A DNA stretch of 64,000 nt, taken from NCBI RefSeq assembly GCF_000515415.1, contig NZ_KI911783.1, positions 2,470,392 to 2,534,391 on the forward strand, written 5' to 3'. Source of the DNA: Bradyrhizobium sp. WSM1417. Its GTDB lineage: Bacteria > Pseudomonadota > Alphaproteobacteria > Rhizobiales > Xanthobacteraceae. Of the stretch, positions 37,349 to 46,826 are shown in pieces (the stretch's first letter is position 1; the number at the start of each line of letters is the position of its first letter). The notes beneath the pieces were generated by a model, which was given only the letters and a program-made list of their open reading frames with translations, ran no database searches and had not been told where the DNA came from. Position numbers and translations under genes: made by a program.

Positions 37349-38250
37349 TCGCCTTCATCGACGATCATCGTGGGGCGCATGGGGTCGAGCCGATCTGCAA
37401 GGTCTTGCCGATTGCCCCCTCGACCTACCACGCCCATGTGGCAAAGCGGCGCGATCCGGCCAAGCTGTCGGCGCGCGGCAGGCAGGATGCCAGGCTGAAG
37501 ATCGAGGTCCGGCGCGTCTTCGACGAGAACTTCCGGGTCTACGGCGTGCGCAAGGTCTGGCGCCAGCTCAAGCGCGAAGGCTTCGATGTTGCCCGTTGCA
37601 CGGTGTCGCGACTGATGCGGGACATGGGTTTGCAAGGGGTCATCCGCGGCAAACCCGTCAAGACCACGAGCAGCGACAAGGCTGCGCCATGCCCGCTGGA
37701 TCACGTCAACCGCCAGTTCAAGGCGCCAAGGCCGAATGTCCTGTGGCTGTCCGACTTCACCTATGTCGCGACCTGGACCGGATTTGTCTACGTCGCCTTC
37801 GTGATCGACGCCTATGCCCGCAGGATCGTGGGCTGGCGGGCCTCTCGCACAGCGCACGCCAGCTTCGTGCTGGATGCGCTGGAACAGGCTCTGCACGATC
37901 GACGGCCGGTTCATCGTGGCGGGCTCGTTCACCACAGCGACAGGGGCAGCCAATACGTATCCATTAAGTACACCGAGCGCCTGGCTGAAGCAGGTATAGA
38001 ACCTTCCGTCGGCAGCGTTGGAGATTCCTATGACAACGCTCTCGCCGAAACGATCAACGGCCTTTACAAAGCAGAGGTGATCCATCGGCGTGGACCATGG
38101 CGCAGCTTCGAGGCCGTAGAGTTCGCGACCCTGGAATGGGTGGACTGGTTCAACAATCGACGGCTCATGGAGCCCATCGGCAACATCCCGCCTGCCGAAG
38201 CCGAGCAACGCTACTACGCCATGCTGGAACAACCCGCCATGGCGGCATAA
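37345..38250 (+). CDS. IS3 OrfB, DDE integrase-type transposase
   Basis: A 301-residue transposase. The N-terminal HTH_21 region has [20 protein letters not shown]. The rve catalytic core shows D in [15 protein letters not shown] in [13 protein letters not shown] and E in [14 protein letters not shown] with the following K. The C-terminal [19 protein letters not shown] is typical. Both ORFs and both ends are intact, so the element may be mobile. Confidence 0.94.
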   Translation: MIAFIDDHRGAHGVEPICKVLPIAPSTYHAHVAKRRDPAKLSARGRQDARLKIEVRRVFDENFRVYGVRKVWRQLKREGFDVARCTVSRLMRDMGLQGVIRGKPVKTTSSDKAAPCPLDHVNRQFKAPRPNVLWLSDFTYVATWTGFVYVAFVIDAYARRIVGWRASRTAHASFVLDALEQALHDRRPVHRGGLVHHSDRGSQYVSIKYTERLAEAGIEPSVGSVGDSYDNALAETINGLYKAEVIHRRGPWRSFEAVEFATLEWVDWFNNRRLMEPIGNIPPAEAEQRYYAMLEQPAMAA

Positions 38251-38289
38251 CTTAAACCAAATGGCCTCCGGCAAACCCGGGGCGGTTCA

Positions 38290-38458
38290 GTTGATAGCCC
38301 ACCCAAGCTTCTTAGCGACGGCTTGCGATCTGAACACGTCATCGAGATAACTCTGCCAAGAATCAGGGGCATTACCACTTCCCCAGCCTTTGCAGCCCGC
38401 TCCAATAGCGATTTCGTCTCGAGGGCGCCTTGATCTGAATCGGAATCCAATCAGCCAT
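38290..38458 (-). pseudogene. phage-like gene downstream of recT, cut by IS3
   Basis: ATG 38458 overlaps the recT stop by eight bases. It reads ADWIPIQIKAPSRRNRYWSG, and after a frameshift DSWQSYLDDVFRSQAVAKKL then GWAIN up to the IS3 end. What lies beyond the element (36885-36968) adds only [10 protein letters not shown]. Not identified; position suggests a phage recombination-module gene. Confidence 0.35.
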
Positions 38459-39157
38459 TGCCGCCTCCGATCGCGTCCGCCAGTTCGTCCGTCGCGCCTT
38501 GACTGGCCCGGGGTGTCACGTCCTTAACGGCGTCCTCGATTTCATCGGCAGTGTGGTAGCCCATCAGCAACTGAGGGCAGTTCACACGGCCAAAGAACGC
38601 GGCGGCGCGGTACTGAAACATCTGCTGCTCCATCTTCCGCCATTTTGAGTTCTTGTCCCAGCCCTCGGCCTTCACCATGCGCGAAGTGATTTTGAGGCCT
38701 TCGAGGTTGGTGCCGTCCTTTGCGTTCGTCCAGGCAGTGCATCCGTAGTCGTCTCCCTCACCCTCAAACTTGAATTGAAGGGCTTGGGCAAACAGACCGC
38801 TGCCATTGCTAAGCGCGATGACAAACTGGCCGTACCAAGCCGGGCGGCCGTGAACTACTACGAGCTGTTGGGCAATCGTGAACGGGCTGATGCCCATGTG
38901 CTTGAAGCGGGCAGCTAAATCTAAAAGGACAGGCAGTTAGCCACGTTGCCCTGAAAGTTCCGCGGCAACAGCGTACTTTTAGACAGGGCTCCGGCCAAGC
39001 GCTGAGCCAGCCCTGAAGCCAGCTTGGGTGGCGAACATGTCGGCGGTGTCGACTGCGGCCCGACCTCAATTCCAGTTTTTGCGGCCTCGCGTACCGCAAC
39101 CTCGGCCTTCGTGCTGGGCGCGTCTTGGCGCCCCAGCATCGTTTCTAAATCGTTCAC
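38451..39157 (-). pseudogene. recT: RecT-family single-strand annealing protein, frameshifted
   Basis: The start is GTG 39157 behind GGAG. The first part ends LPRNFQGNVANCL, then one base over the frame continues LLDLAARFKHMGISPFTIAQ and GRPAWYGQFVIALSNGSGLF, KITSRMVKAEGWDKNSKWRK, MFQYRAAAFFGRVNCPQLLM, YHTADEIED. These follow phage RecT (substrate-binding core and the FFGR..CP-L-MGY.T.DEI end). The frameshift near 38930 disables it. It shows that a phage or ICE recombination module once lay here. Confidence 0.82.
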
Positions 39158-39569
39158 ATCTCCGTCTTTCTATTGGTTCATCGTCGATATCATTAAAGAA
39201 TCTTTGGTGATGGATTCGATGGTAATTGTGACCCGACACATCGATGAAATCGACGACATGTGTCATCAGCACGGGTGATACCAACAACGGTGTTCTCGAT
39301 ATTGATGCTGCCGCTGGCACAGAGCTCACCAGGCTGCCGCTCAACGCACCCACTTCAAATCAAAAAAACAACTGTAATGCTAAGCTCGACTGACAAGCTG
39401 ACGAGGCGACATAGAGGCCCCCTGAGGCCGCGCAATTAAGGAATTTGTTACGAATCATGCTCACCATATTGCTATTGCATATGGGTCGCGATTTGCGGCC
39501 ATGGAATTCCTGAAGTGGTTTGAACCTGGGCATGCCGGGTTAGCGGTCTCTTTCAAGAGGAGAGGCCCG
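39158..39569. other. no gene recognised
   Basis: About 410 bases upstream of recT on one side and the small membrane gene on the other. Nothing identifiable. Confidence 0.4.
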
Positions 39570-39836
39570 ATGTTTAAGGGCTTCACGGTCGTCGTTGTGG
39601 CGCTGATTAGTACAGCGCAGGTGGATCAATATCTAACCCACGGTCGGTACACCGACGCGGCCATGGCTATGCTGCGACAAATCGGTCGCGCGGTTGGATT
39701 TTTGATAGTTCTTTGCGAAGGAGGCGCGTTATGGAAGGCATCTCATGGGCCGATCTCAACGGGGATGAACAACGCGCCATTGCGATATTGGGAGCCGGTC
39801 TTTCCATTGAACTGTGCTGCCCCCTTGCTCTCCTGA
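39570..39836 (+). CDS. small predicted membrane protein
   Basis: ATG 39570 behind AAGAGGAGAGGCCCG. MFKGFTVVVVALISTAQVDQ then YLTHGRYTDAAMAMLRQIGR forms one N-terminal hydrophobic helix and a short tail of a kind I associate with small bradyrhizobial proteins of about 45 residues. Here the frame runs on to 88 codons, so the natural stop has probably been lost and the last part overlaps the next gene. Function unknown. Confidence 0.4.
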   Translation: MFKGFTVVVVALISTAQVDQYLTHGRYTDAAMAMLRQIGRAVGFLIVLCEGGALWKASHGPISTGMNNAPLRYWEPVFPLNCAAPLLS

Positions 39837-39931
39837 TGTTAGGTCGGCTCGGTCTGACCATAGGGTCTCATTTGACGGCTGCTGGAGACAATTTGCGAAG
39901 AGATGCCGTTTCGAGGGGTGTCGCTAGGTAA
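39731..39931 (+). CDS. small hypothetical protein
   Basis: A 66-residue product from ATG 39731 with GAAGGAGGCGCGTT upstream. GISWADLNGDEQRAIAILGA then GLSIELCCPLALLMLGRLGL and TIGSHLTAAGDNLRRDAV. A regular two- to three-helix protein; similar short proteins recur in Bradyrhizobium, from memory, with no assigned function. The sequence GLxxGSHLTxxGxxLRR suggests a winged-helix-like fold, which is inference. Confidence 0.5.
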   Translation: MEGISWADLNGDEQRAIAILGAGLSIELCCPLALLMLGRLGLTIGSHLTAAGDNLRRDAVSRGVAR

Positions 39932-39967
39932 GCGGTTCGGTGTCAGTTGATGACGACGGGGGTGGGA

Positions 39968-40182
39968 ATGCCAAACGCAATCGAGCTGATTGTGGATGGT
40001 TACGTTCGCTTGAACTATCGGAGGGCTCTGGATGATCTCAGTATACGGCGCCCGAAGCTAGGCGGTGGACCTAAAGGGACGTGCAGGTTTTGATTTTCTG
40101 GACAACCGTCCAGCAGATCGAGGAAGATATCGTCGTGATCGAGGCTGGGCTGGCGCGGTTGGATGGCGCGGGGACGAGCTAA
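39968..40182 (+). pseudogene. small hypothetical gene with two frameshifts
   Basis: MPNAIELIVDGYVRLNYRRA then LDDLSIRRPKL, one frame over VDLKGRAGFDF, and in the third frame VQQIEEDIVVIEAGLARLDG then AGTS and a stop. The pieces follow one another in order and resemble a short coiled-coil protein repeated in rhizobial genomes. Dead. Confidence 0.45.
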
Positions 40183-40833
40183 CCTCCCCGAAGCCGTTCG
40201 TGTTCAAGCTGCGATTGACGACGCGCAAGGGCGCGAGGATCACGGCTTGGTTGCTGGTGATGCTGTAGCGGTTGCGCGTCTGAGGTTACGGACGACGGCG
40301 TAAACCTGAATTCCTCCCGAAGCCGATGAGGTGCACCCAAAAAGAAAGGCCGCCTGCGTCGCCACAAGCGGCCCAAAGTCTAGGGAGGAAACGCCCAAGG
40401 AGGGCAGCGATAGCGGGAGTGCTACCGCACGCCCTATAGATAAGGCGATCGCAGAGACGGCTCAATTGAACGTAAGGGGGCACGGACCGATACCAAGGTT
40501 TATTGCGCTCGCCCTTAAAGCCACACCACGATTGCCGGAGCGCAAGCCGATGCTGCAGACGTGGACATAACCGTAGAAGATCAGCCAGCTTTCCTCTCGG
40601 GCGTTGTGATCATGGCTCCGCGGGTGAGATGGGGCATTAAAGCGCCGCATGATGCCGCAGATAAATTGTCAATCTACTGGGGATCGGGGCGCCGCTTGAC
40701 TACTTGGCGTCGTTGGTGTGGATAGGTCCGGTGTCAAGGTTAGACCGGACCCGGCAGCGCGCGAGCTTGGATCGCTGCTTTTGACACACAACGGACCTGC
40801 TTGCGGCCGCCAGCCGCCCCACTCGCGACAGGT
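40183..40833. other. no gene recognised
   Basis: About 650 bases. Several open frames of 60-80 codons on both strands are mutual shadows. Confidence 0.4.
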
Positions 40834-41237
40834 TCATTTGGGCGGAGGCGGCAACGCTCCGATCTGGTCAAGAAGTGCAAACCTATCGGGCACGCCCCAA
40901 TGCTCCACGAGTTTCCCACCAGCGAAACGACAGATGTCCATGACGTCTATGGTCACCGGCTTTCCAGAGCGCGGATCGAAGCCCGTTGCCTTGCAGCGCG
41001 CCCACACCGTGTCCTCAGTTTCGACTGAAGCATTCAGCGTGAGCTTCAAGTTGTTAATGCTTCTGCGAGCATTCTCGATCTGAGATTTCAGAATGTCTGG
41101 ACCGGGAAGGTCGGTATTCGTCAGAGACTGATGCTCAAGCAGCCGCTCTGCGCAACTTCGTCTGCGACCGACAGATCACCGTGCGAGAAACCACGATCAA
41201 TTATGGATTTGAAAATTTCAAGGTTCGAATGTGCCAA
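40834..41237 (-). pseudogene. SnoaL/NTF2-like ester cyclase family protein, frameshifted
   Basis: TTG 41237 behind GGAGGG reads HSNLEIFKSIIDRGFSHGDL then VADEVAQ; after a frameshift near 41135 the frame continues LLEHQSLTNTDLPGPDILKS, NLKLTLNASVETEDTVWARC, TIDVMDICRFAGGKLVEHWG and LLDQIGALPPPPK. The last part (ID..D..RF..GK.VEHWG..D..-LL-Q-GA) is the SnoaL-like signature. A cone-fold small-molecule enzyme relic. Confidence 0.65.
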
Positions 41238-41745
41238 GAGTGCCCTCCAATGCCTGAATTATCGGCCGTATCGTAGCACAAATCTGCCATGCTTAGAGGC
41301 AGCTCCTGGCCCGACTCGGACCTCCGGCCATATGGCATTTTGCGCCGCTACTAAGGGCATAGCAGACGTCAAGCGCGCCTTGACTAGCAGCACTCGACCT
41401 ATGAGTAGACGGCCTACCCGAGCTCTGAGTGATACTCCGAGCACGCATCCCCGATCGAGGCCAGCACGTCGCAGACCTTGGCAACGGCCTCAGCGGCACA
41501 ACGAACGCCGCACAATGATCCGCACGGACGCGAACCTCGGAACGGACCAGTGTGAGCGGCTGGTCCGAACCAATCAGACCTTGCCAGAGAGATATTAAAC
41601 TCGAGGCTGGGACCGGTAGCACCAACCCTAGGTAATGGACCCAGCATCTGCCTCGCAAGATGCGACCCGGCCGCGCAGCAAAATGGGTGATTTTGGGGCG
41701 GGCGTCTCGAAGGATGCGCCGCAAGGACGACGGCGCCCGCCAGGT
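41238..41745. other. no gene recognised
   Basis: About 500 bases between the SnoaL relic and the coiled-coil gene. Nothing identifiable. Confidence 0.4.
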
Positions 41746-42420
41746 TCACGCTGCCGTGCTGCGCGGGCTCTCCGCTGTTTCCTTGTCCGTCTCCTTGTCG
41801 CGAGACAGCCATGCTGGAAAGCGAAGCAGGCGTTCGTTGCCGTCTTTCGGCAGCACGATGGGAGCTTCATTCGACGAACTCGGGAGGTCCAGCGCTACGT
41901 GGCCGACTCGCACCGCATCCGCGCGCTGATCCAGTTCGCGCAGCAGGGGATCGAGCACACTGTCGATTTCGGTCGCCACCGACACCAGGAAACTATTGAG
42001 CTCGCGAGCCTCGGGCACAACTGCAGCAGCCGACTCGATCGCCTTGGAGAGACCATCCACGACGGGTGCAAACGCGCCGGCGGCTTGCCTGATTCGGGAT
42101 TTTATCGCTTCGATTTCGCCCAAAACGCGATCACGCTCCCGCCTGGTCTTCTCCTCCGAAAGGCGGGCTTCAATTTCGGCGATCTGAGCCGTCAGGGTCG
42201 TGGCTTCGGATGCGAGTGCATCGCGTCTTCCGCGCGCGCGATCAAGATCGCGGCTGAGATTGTCCACTAAATCGTCCTTTCCGAACATGGCTTTGCTCCG
42301 TAGGACAGCCGTTTTGGTCTGTAGGACGGCCTTGGCGCGAACCGCCAGCCGGTTGAGCGACCGAAAGGCTGGATCGGCCGAAACAGGCATCAACTTCGGT
42401 CGCGTCACATGGGCCGACAT
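41746..42420 (-). CDS. coiled-coil hypothetical protein
   Basis: A 224-residue cytoplasmic protein. ATG 42420 is preferred because GGGGGATCACC precedes it; the frame is open to 42501. About residues 52-115 form a long coiled coil (LVDNLSRDLDRARGRRDALA, EIEARLSEEKTRRERDRVLG). The C-terminal part is basic and hydrophilic with no known motif. It diverges from the HTH-ftsZ pair across a DUF2235 fragment. Function unknown. Confidence 0.6.
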   Translation of the reverse strand: MSAHVTRPKLMPVSADPAFRSLNRLAVRAKAVLQTKTAVLRSKAMFGKDDLVDNLSRDLDRARGRRDALASEATTLTAQIAEIEARLSEEKTRRERDRVLGEIEAIKSRIRQAAGAFAPVVDGLSKAIESAAAVVPEARELNSFLVSVATEIDSVLDPLLRELDQRADAVRVGHVALDLPSSSNEAPIVLPKDGNERLLRFPAWLSRDKETDKETAESPRSTAA

Positions 42421-42554
42421 GGTGATCCCCCACCCGTCCACATTAGCCGACCGCATGGTTAACAAGTGGTTAATGTCAACAGATGAAACACGGGGCACCA
42501 CGCCGGCGACGCCGCCTTCGTCTCCTCGCTGCCATCCATTTCCGCTATAATCGC

Positions 42555-42792
42555 CACGGTAGCATCACCCGGAGGCGCGTCCCGTGGAGCACGCACCCCC
42601 GAGCCCAAATACCTCGTCATCTGCTGTGACGGCACCGGCAATGAGAGCTCCGAAAACATCTCCAACGTTCTGAAGCTCCATCGCTGCCAGCGCAAGACGG
42701 ACAGGACGTCGCCGCGGCTGATGGTGTCTTGCGATCCCGGGGTCCGCTCGGTGACGGCACTCGTAAACCGCGCCGCTCGCGCGTTAACCGTC
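42555..42792 (+). pseudogene. DUF2235 N-terminal fragment
   Basis: In one frame: PKYLVICCDGTGNESSENIS then NVLKLHRCQRKTDRTSPRLM and VSCDPGV. This is the start of DUF2235 alpha/beta-hydrolase-like proteins (Tle1-type), where CxDGTGN and YxPGVGT are conserved. After DPGV the sequence is unrelated and ends at TAA. Truncated. Confidence 0.6.
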
Positions 42793-42879
42793 CATTAACC
42801 AACGCGGCCTAGCCTGCGGTAATCGTCCAGCCATCATTAGCTCGAAATGCCTTCCCGGTTCGCTCCAGGAGAAGCGCCG

Positions 42880-43389
42880 ATGTGCGTTGAGTTGTTGACG
42901 TATGCCGATCTGGGTGCCCGCCTCCATATCTCCCGAGAGGCCGCGCGTTCGCTTGCGAGACGCCGCCGGTTGCCGCGCTCGCGGTCGGAGGACGGCAAGG
43001 CCCTGTTGAGCGTTGATCTGCCCGAGCTCCGGTGCACACCCCGCCCAAGACGCGGCCGGGCAGACCCGATCGATGCCTCCCTGGCACAGATCGAAGCAGT
43101 CAAGATCGAGGCATTCAAGGCGGAGGTCGCGCGGCTCGAGGCCGTCGCAACCGCCTACAGGGCGGTGTTCGAGCGCGAGCGCGAGCGCGCCGATCGCCTC
43201 GCCGTCGAGCTGACGCAGGCGGCCGCCGAGACGACGGCCGCCAATGCGTGGGCGGCACTACTGGAAGACGAAGTGGCGGTTCTGCGGAACGGTCGCCATG
43301 CCGGCGGCGCGATCGCGGGACAAGCCGCGCGTCGATTGGGACATCTGGCTGCTGCGATCGTGGAAGCAGACCGCGCGACTCGCAGGTAG
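42880..43389 (+). CDS. helix-turn-helix and coiled-coil protein upstream of ftsZ
   Basis: A 169-residue protein from ATG 42880 (CCAGGAGAAGCGCCG upstream). The N-terminus [20 protein letters not shown] is a helix-turn-helix, followed by an [20 protein letters not shown] wing-like segment. Residues 65-130 form a coiled coil ([20 protein letters not shown] then [13 protein letters not shown]). It ends 52 bases before the FtsZ paralogue and is likely co-transcribed. It may bind DNA; the link to division is only by position. Confidence 0.6.
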   Translation: MCVELLTYADLGARLHISREAARSLARRRRLPRSRSEDGKALLSVDLPELRCTPRPRRGRADPIDASLAQIEAVKIEAFKAEVARLEAVATAYRAVFERERERADRLAVELTQAAAETTAANAWAALLEDEVAVLRNGRHAGGAIAGQAARRLGHLAAAIVEADRATRR

Positions 43390-43441
43390 CACTCGATCCT
43401 CATCTCCATCCCCGGCTTGCCGGAGCAATCACGAGGGAAGA

Positions 43442-44701
43442 ATGACTGGCACCACCGATATCCACGAAATGAAGGCCCGCATCGTCGTGTTTGGTGTCGG
43501 CGGCGCCGGCGGCAATGCGGTCAACAACATGATCACGGCCGGGCTGCAAGGGGTCGAGTTCGTGGTCGCCAATACCGACGCGCAGGCGCTGGCCATTTCG
43601 AAGGCGAGGCGCCTCATCCAGCTCGGCACAAAGGTGACCGCAGGCCTCGGCGCCGGCTCGCAGCCGGAATTGGGACGCGCCGCAGCCGAGGAGGCAATCG
43701 ATACGATCCGCGATCATTTGACCGGCGCGCACATGGTCTTCGTGACCGCCGGCATGGGCGGCGGTACCGGCACCGGGGCTGCCCCCATCATCGCCAGGAC
43801 TGCACGCGAGCTCGGCATCCTCACCATCGGCGTGGTCACCAAGCCATTCTACTTCGAGGGCCAGCGCCGCATGCGCTTTGCCGAAGCCGGCATCGAGGAG
43901 TTGCTGAAGACGGTCGACACCCTGCTGATCATCCCGAACCAGAATCTGTTCCGGGTGGCCAGCGAGAAGACCACATTCGCCGATGCCTTCGCCCTCGCCG
44001 ATCAGGTGCTCTATTCGGGTGTGGCCTGCATCAGCGACCTCATCGTCAAGGAAGGCCTGATCAATCTCGATTTTGCCGACGTTCTCTCCGTGATGCGAGA
44101 GAAGGGCAAGGCCATGATGGGAAGGGGCGAGGCATCCGGCGAGAAGCGCGTGCTCGCCGCCGCCGTGGCCGCAATTTCCAATCCATTGATCGAGAATCCT
44201 TCGATCAAGCGCGCCAGTGGCCTCATCATCTCCATCACCGGCGGCCGGGATCTCATGCTGTTCGAAGTCGACGAAGCTGCGACCCGCATTCGCGACGAGG
44301 CCGACCCGGACGCCAACATCATCGTCGGCGCGTCGTTTGATGAAAGCCTCGAAGGTATCGTCCGCGTCTCAGTGGTGGCGACCGGAATCGATAATCTTGA
44401 CCCGGCGCAGCAGACGCAACCCGCGGAAAGCCCACTCACGCAGCTCGCCGGCAGGCTGCGCAACGACAGCCGCCGCATCGCCGATCGCATCGAGCGCAGT
44501 GCACCCCTTCCGCAAGTGGAAAGCCCGCCTCTCCGCCCGGAAGCGCGACAGCCCGTGGGGCAACCGGCAAGGGCGGCTCCGGAATATGCGCGCCACGCGG
44601 CCGACCGGCCGCTCGATCCTTACGGCCGCACCGCTGCGCGCAATGCGCCCGATGAGGCTATTCTCGATATCCCGGCCTTCCTGCGGCGCGCCGCTAACTG
44701 A
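43442..44701 (+). CDS. ftsZ: FtsZ-family cell division GTPase (paralogue)
   Basis: A 419-residue tubulin-like GTPase. Motifs: [25 protein letters not shown], the GTP loop [16 protein letters not shown], and [20 protein letters not shown] (T7 region). A short linker leads to the C-terminal tail [16 protein letters not shown], which resembles the FtsA/ZipA-binding peptide. Main alphaproteobacterial FtsZ proteins are longer, so this is probably a second, shorter copy. The ATG at 43442 follows GAGGGAAGA. The upstream helix-turn-helix gene is on the same strand. Confidence 0.88.
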   Translation: MTGTTDIHEMKARIVVFGVGGAGGNAVNNMITAGLQGVEFVVANTDAQALAISKARRLIQLGTKVTAGLGAGSQPELGRAAAEEAIDTIRDHLTGAHMVFVTAGMGGGTGTGAAPIIARTARELGILTIGVVTKPFYFEGQRRMRFAEAGIEELLKTVDTLLIIPNQNLFRVASEKTTFADAFALADQVLYSGVACISDLIVKEGLINLDFADVLSVMREKGKAMMGRGEASGEKRVLAAAVAAISNPLIENPSIKRASGLIISITGGRDLMLFEVDEAATRIRDEADPDANIIVGASFDESLEGIVRVSVVATGIDNLDPAQQTQPAESPLTQLAGRLRNDSRRIADRIERSAPLPQVESPPLRPEARQPVGQPARAAPEYARHAADRPLDPYGRTAARNAPDEAILDIPAFLRRAAN

Positions 44702-44998
44702 ACGGTCGCAGGAGGGGAGTTACGGTCGTCACCTCGGGGCGCGACGAGGTGGCGAGCCCGGGATCCATCGAGGCGGGGTGACTATTGAGCAATGGATTCC
44801 GGCTCTCGCGCCAAGAGGGCGCCCCGGAATGACGGAGCCGCTTCCGGCGAAGTTTTGAACAGGCGTTCAAGATTGGGTCTGACGCATACTAGACGACCGA
44901 TTCCATGAAACCTGCGCCGTGGAGCGGGTTGAATTGGTGGAACGGACGGACTGTTGGCGGATTCCTCGTTTGCGGTCGGCGAAACGAGGAGCTGTATC
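44702..44998. other. spacer between ftsZ and the IS630 transposase
   Basis: About 300 bases. It should contain the left end of the IS630 element; a clear inverted repeat with the right side was not found by eye. Confidence 0.4.
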
Positions 44999-46144
44999 AT
45001 GGCAGGATGGCGGCGAGCGGTCGAATTGGCAATGAGTGATGAAGAGCTGTCGACCTTGGCGGCTCTTTCGCGGTCGAGAACTGAGCTGGCGAGCCGGGTA
45101 TCGCGGGCCCAGATGCTGCTGGCGTATCGGGAAAATCCTTCGTTCTGCGCGGTGGGCCAAAGACTTGGGGTCCATCATCAGACGGTGCAGCGCTGTGTCG
45201 AGCGGGCACTGGCCGATGGCCCGCTGGTGGCGCTCGATGATCGTCCGCGACCAGGCAAGGAGCCAACGATCACGCCTGAGGCCAAAGCCTGGCTGGTGTC
45301 GCTGGCGTGTGACAAGGCCAAAGACCATGGCTATCCGCATGAGTTGTGGACGACGCGGCTCTTGGCGCGCCATGCGCGCGAACAGGGGCCGGTGGCAGGG
45401 CATGCGTGTTTGGCTAATTTGGTCCAGGGAACAGTGTGCAAGATCCTCGGCCAAGAGGAAATCAAGCCGCACAAGGTGAGCTACTACCTTGAAAATCGCG
45501 ACGCCGAGTTCGAACAGAAGATGGCGGAGGTCCTGTGCGTCTATCGTGAAGTCCAAGTCCTGAAGAGAGCCTCTGCCAAGGGAAAGCGACGGGCAAAGCC
45601 GGTGACGGTCGTCTCCTGCGACGAGAAGCCGGGAATCCAGGCCATCGCAACGACAGCGCCGGATTTGCCGCCCAAGCCTGGCGTCCACGCCACCTTTGCG
45701 CGCGATCATGAATACAAGCGCCATGGCACGCTCAGCTTGTTGGCTGGGATTGATCTGCTGACTGGCAAGGTCCACGCCCTTGTCAAAGACCGCCACCGCA
45801 GTCGAGAGTTCATCGAGTTCCTCAGGCTTGTCGATGCCGCCTATCCGCCCAACACTGCGATCAAATTGATTCTCGACAATCATTCCGCGCACATATCGAG
45901 AGAAACCAGAACCTGGCTCGCCACTCGACCGGTTGGACGCTTCGAACTCACCTTCACCCCCAAGCACGGCTCGTGGCTCAATCTCATCGAGGGGTTCTTC
46001 TCCAAGTTCGCCCGTTCAGTCCTGCGCCATATCCGGGTGGCCTCAAAACACGAACTCAAGGAGCGCATCATGGCTGGCATCGACGACGTCAATCGCCATC
46101 CGGTCATCCACAACTGGTCCTACAAACTCGCCGACGCCGCCTGA
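44999..46144 (+). CDS. IS630-family transposase
   Basis: A 381-residue DDE transposase. N-terminal helix-turn-helix: VGQRLGVHHQTVQRCVERAL. Catalytic region: D in VVSCDEKPGIQAI, D in IKLILDNHSAHIS, and the glutamate in HGSWLNLIEGFFSKFARSVL. The ATG at 44999 is used because GAGGAGCTGTATC precedes it; the frame is open from 44954. It appears intact. Element ends and the TA target duplication could not be fixed by eye. Confidence 0.92.
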   Translation: MAGWRRAVELAMSDEELSTLAALSRSRTELASRVSRAQMLLAYRENPSFCAVGQRLGVHHQTVQRCVERALADGPLVALDDRPRPGKEPTITPEAKAWLVSLACDKAKDHGYPHELWTTRLLARHAREQGPVAGHACLANLVQGTVCKILGQEEIKPHKVSYYLENRDAEFEQKMAEVLCVYREVQVLKRASAKGKRRAKPVTVVSCDEKPGIQAIATTAPDLPPKPGVHATFARDHEYKRHGTLSLLAGIDLLTGKVHALVKDRHRSREFIEFLRLVDAAYPPNTAIKLILDNHSAHISRETRTWLATRPVGRFELTFTPKHGSWLNLIEGFFSKFARSVLRHIRVASKHELKERIMAGIDDVNRHPVIHNWSYKLADAA

Positions 46145-46297
46145 TATGATTCGAACCAAGAAAACGCTGAACTAGATGACAGCGGCGCGGATCACGCAGT
46201 CCCGAGCAATCGCGCTTCGGGAAGGTCGATTTTGGCGCGGCCATACCGGACGCCGAAACGCCCCCGAAGGGGTGTATTTCTTTCTGCTCCTGTGGTT

Positions 46298-46405
46298 TTA
46301 AACAGGAAAGCGGGTCACGATTGCCGCGATTATCATCATCGCCAACAGCGCCGCCCCAAACCAAAGCCACTGCGTACGCCAGTCGTCCGGCTCTAATTCG
46401 TTCAT
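46298..46405 (-). CDS. very small membrane protein
   Basis: A 35-residue frame from ATG 46405, with AAGGGGAA immediately upstream. Reads NELEPDDWRTQWLWFG then AALLAMMIIAAIVTRFPV: a polar head and one transmembrane helix. It starts 13 bases after the next small gene's stop. Not recognised; supported by the ribosome-binding site and clean topology only. Confidence 0.35.
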   Translation of the reverse strand: MNELEPDDWRTQWLWFGAALLAMMIIAAIVTRFPV

Positions 46406-46418
46406 TTCCCCTTCGCCT

Positions 46419-46523
46419 TCAGCCCCAGTTCTGCGATGCAATGGCAGATCCCGCCAGCGCAATACAATTGAGAGCAGCGACGCAAACCGGCATACGCCGG
46501 CCGACGGTCTTGATCTGGTACAT
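46419..46523 (-). CDS. very small secreted or membrane peptide
   Basis: A 34-residue frame from ATG 46523 behind GGAGGGCTGCCC. YQIKTVGRRMPVCVAALNCI then ALAGSAIASQNWG looks like a signal peptide or a single-span peptide. It may form a two-gene unit with the frame at 46298. Not identified. Confidence 0.3.
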   Translation of the reverse strand: MYQIKTVGRRMPVCVAALNCIALAGSAIASQNWG

Positions 46524-46619
46524 GGGCAGCCCTCCGCTCCCGATTCAACCGAAACGGGCGAGCAAAGGCAATAGCCTCAAAGGACTCGCCCATCCCAGCT
46601 CCGCAGCGCAATTCTGCGC

Positions 46620-46826
46620 TTAGTGCATTGCCTCAGCGCGGGCGCGAACGATTTCCGAAAGGAGTAGCTTGGCCGTCATTTCCGGCGGTGACCCGCCAAC
46701 GTGGGTTGCCTTGCTTCCAAATGCAGATTGCACGTACACGATCGAGTTTTGGACGAAATATGTCCCGTGGTGTGCGACACCGTAGAGTATGACTGTGATG
46801 GTTCGAACTACAGCAGGCCTTCCCAT
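46620..46826 (-). CDS. small hypothetical protein
   Basis: A 68-residue product from ATG 46826 with GCGAGGCTTCAC upstream. VVRTITVILYGVAHHGTYFV then QNSIVYVQSAFGSKATHVGG and AKLLLSEIVRARAEAMH. Balanced amphipathic composition suggests a real protein. Unknown function. Confidence 0.4.
   Translation of the reverse strand: MGRPAVVRTITVILYGVAHHGTYFVQNSIVYVQSAFGSKATHVGGSPPEMTAKLLLSEIVRARAEAMH

Larger units (their letters stand above)
36969..38289 (+). mobile_element. IS3-family insertion sequence, complete
   Basis: A 1321-bp element bounded by perfect 26-bp inverted repeats (36969-36994 and 38264-38289) that begin TGAACCGCCCCGGG. It holds orfA and orfB of IS3 type. No 3- or 4-bp target duplication is visible (TCC on the left, GTT on the right). 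It lies within decayed phage-like minus-strand genes. Confidence 0.92.

Noticed and set aside
36960..38300. Target-site duplication of the IS3 element
   Set aside because: The bases flanking the inverted repeats (TCC and GTT) do not match; none was claimed.
44867..45967. 366-codon minus-strand frame
   Set aside because: Antisense to the IS630 transposase.
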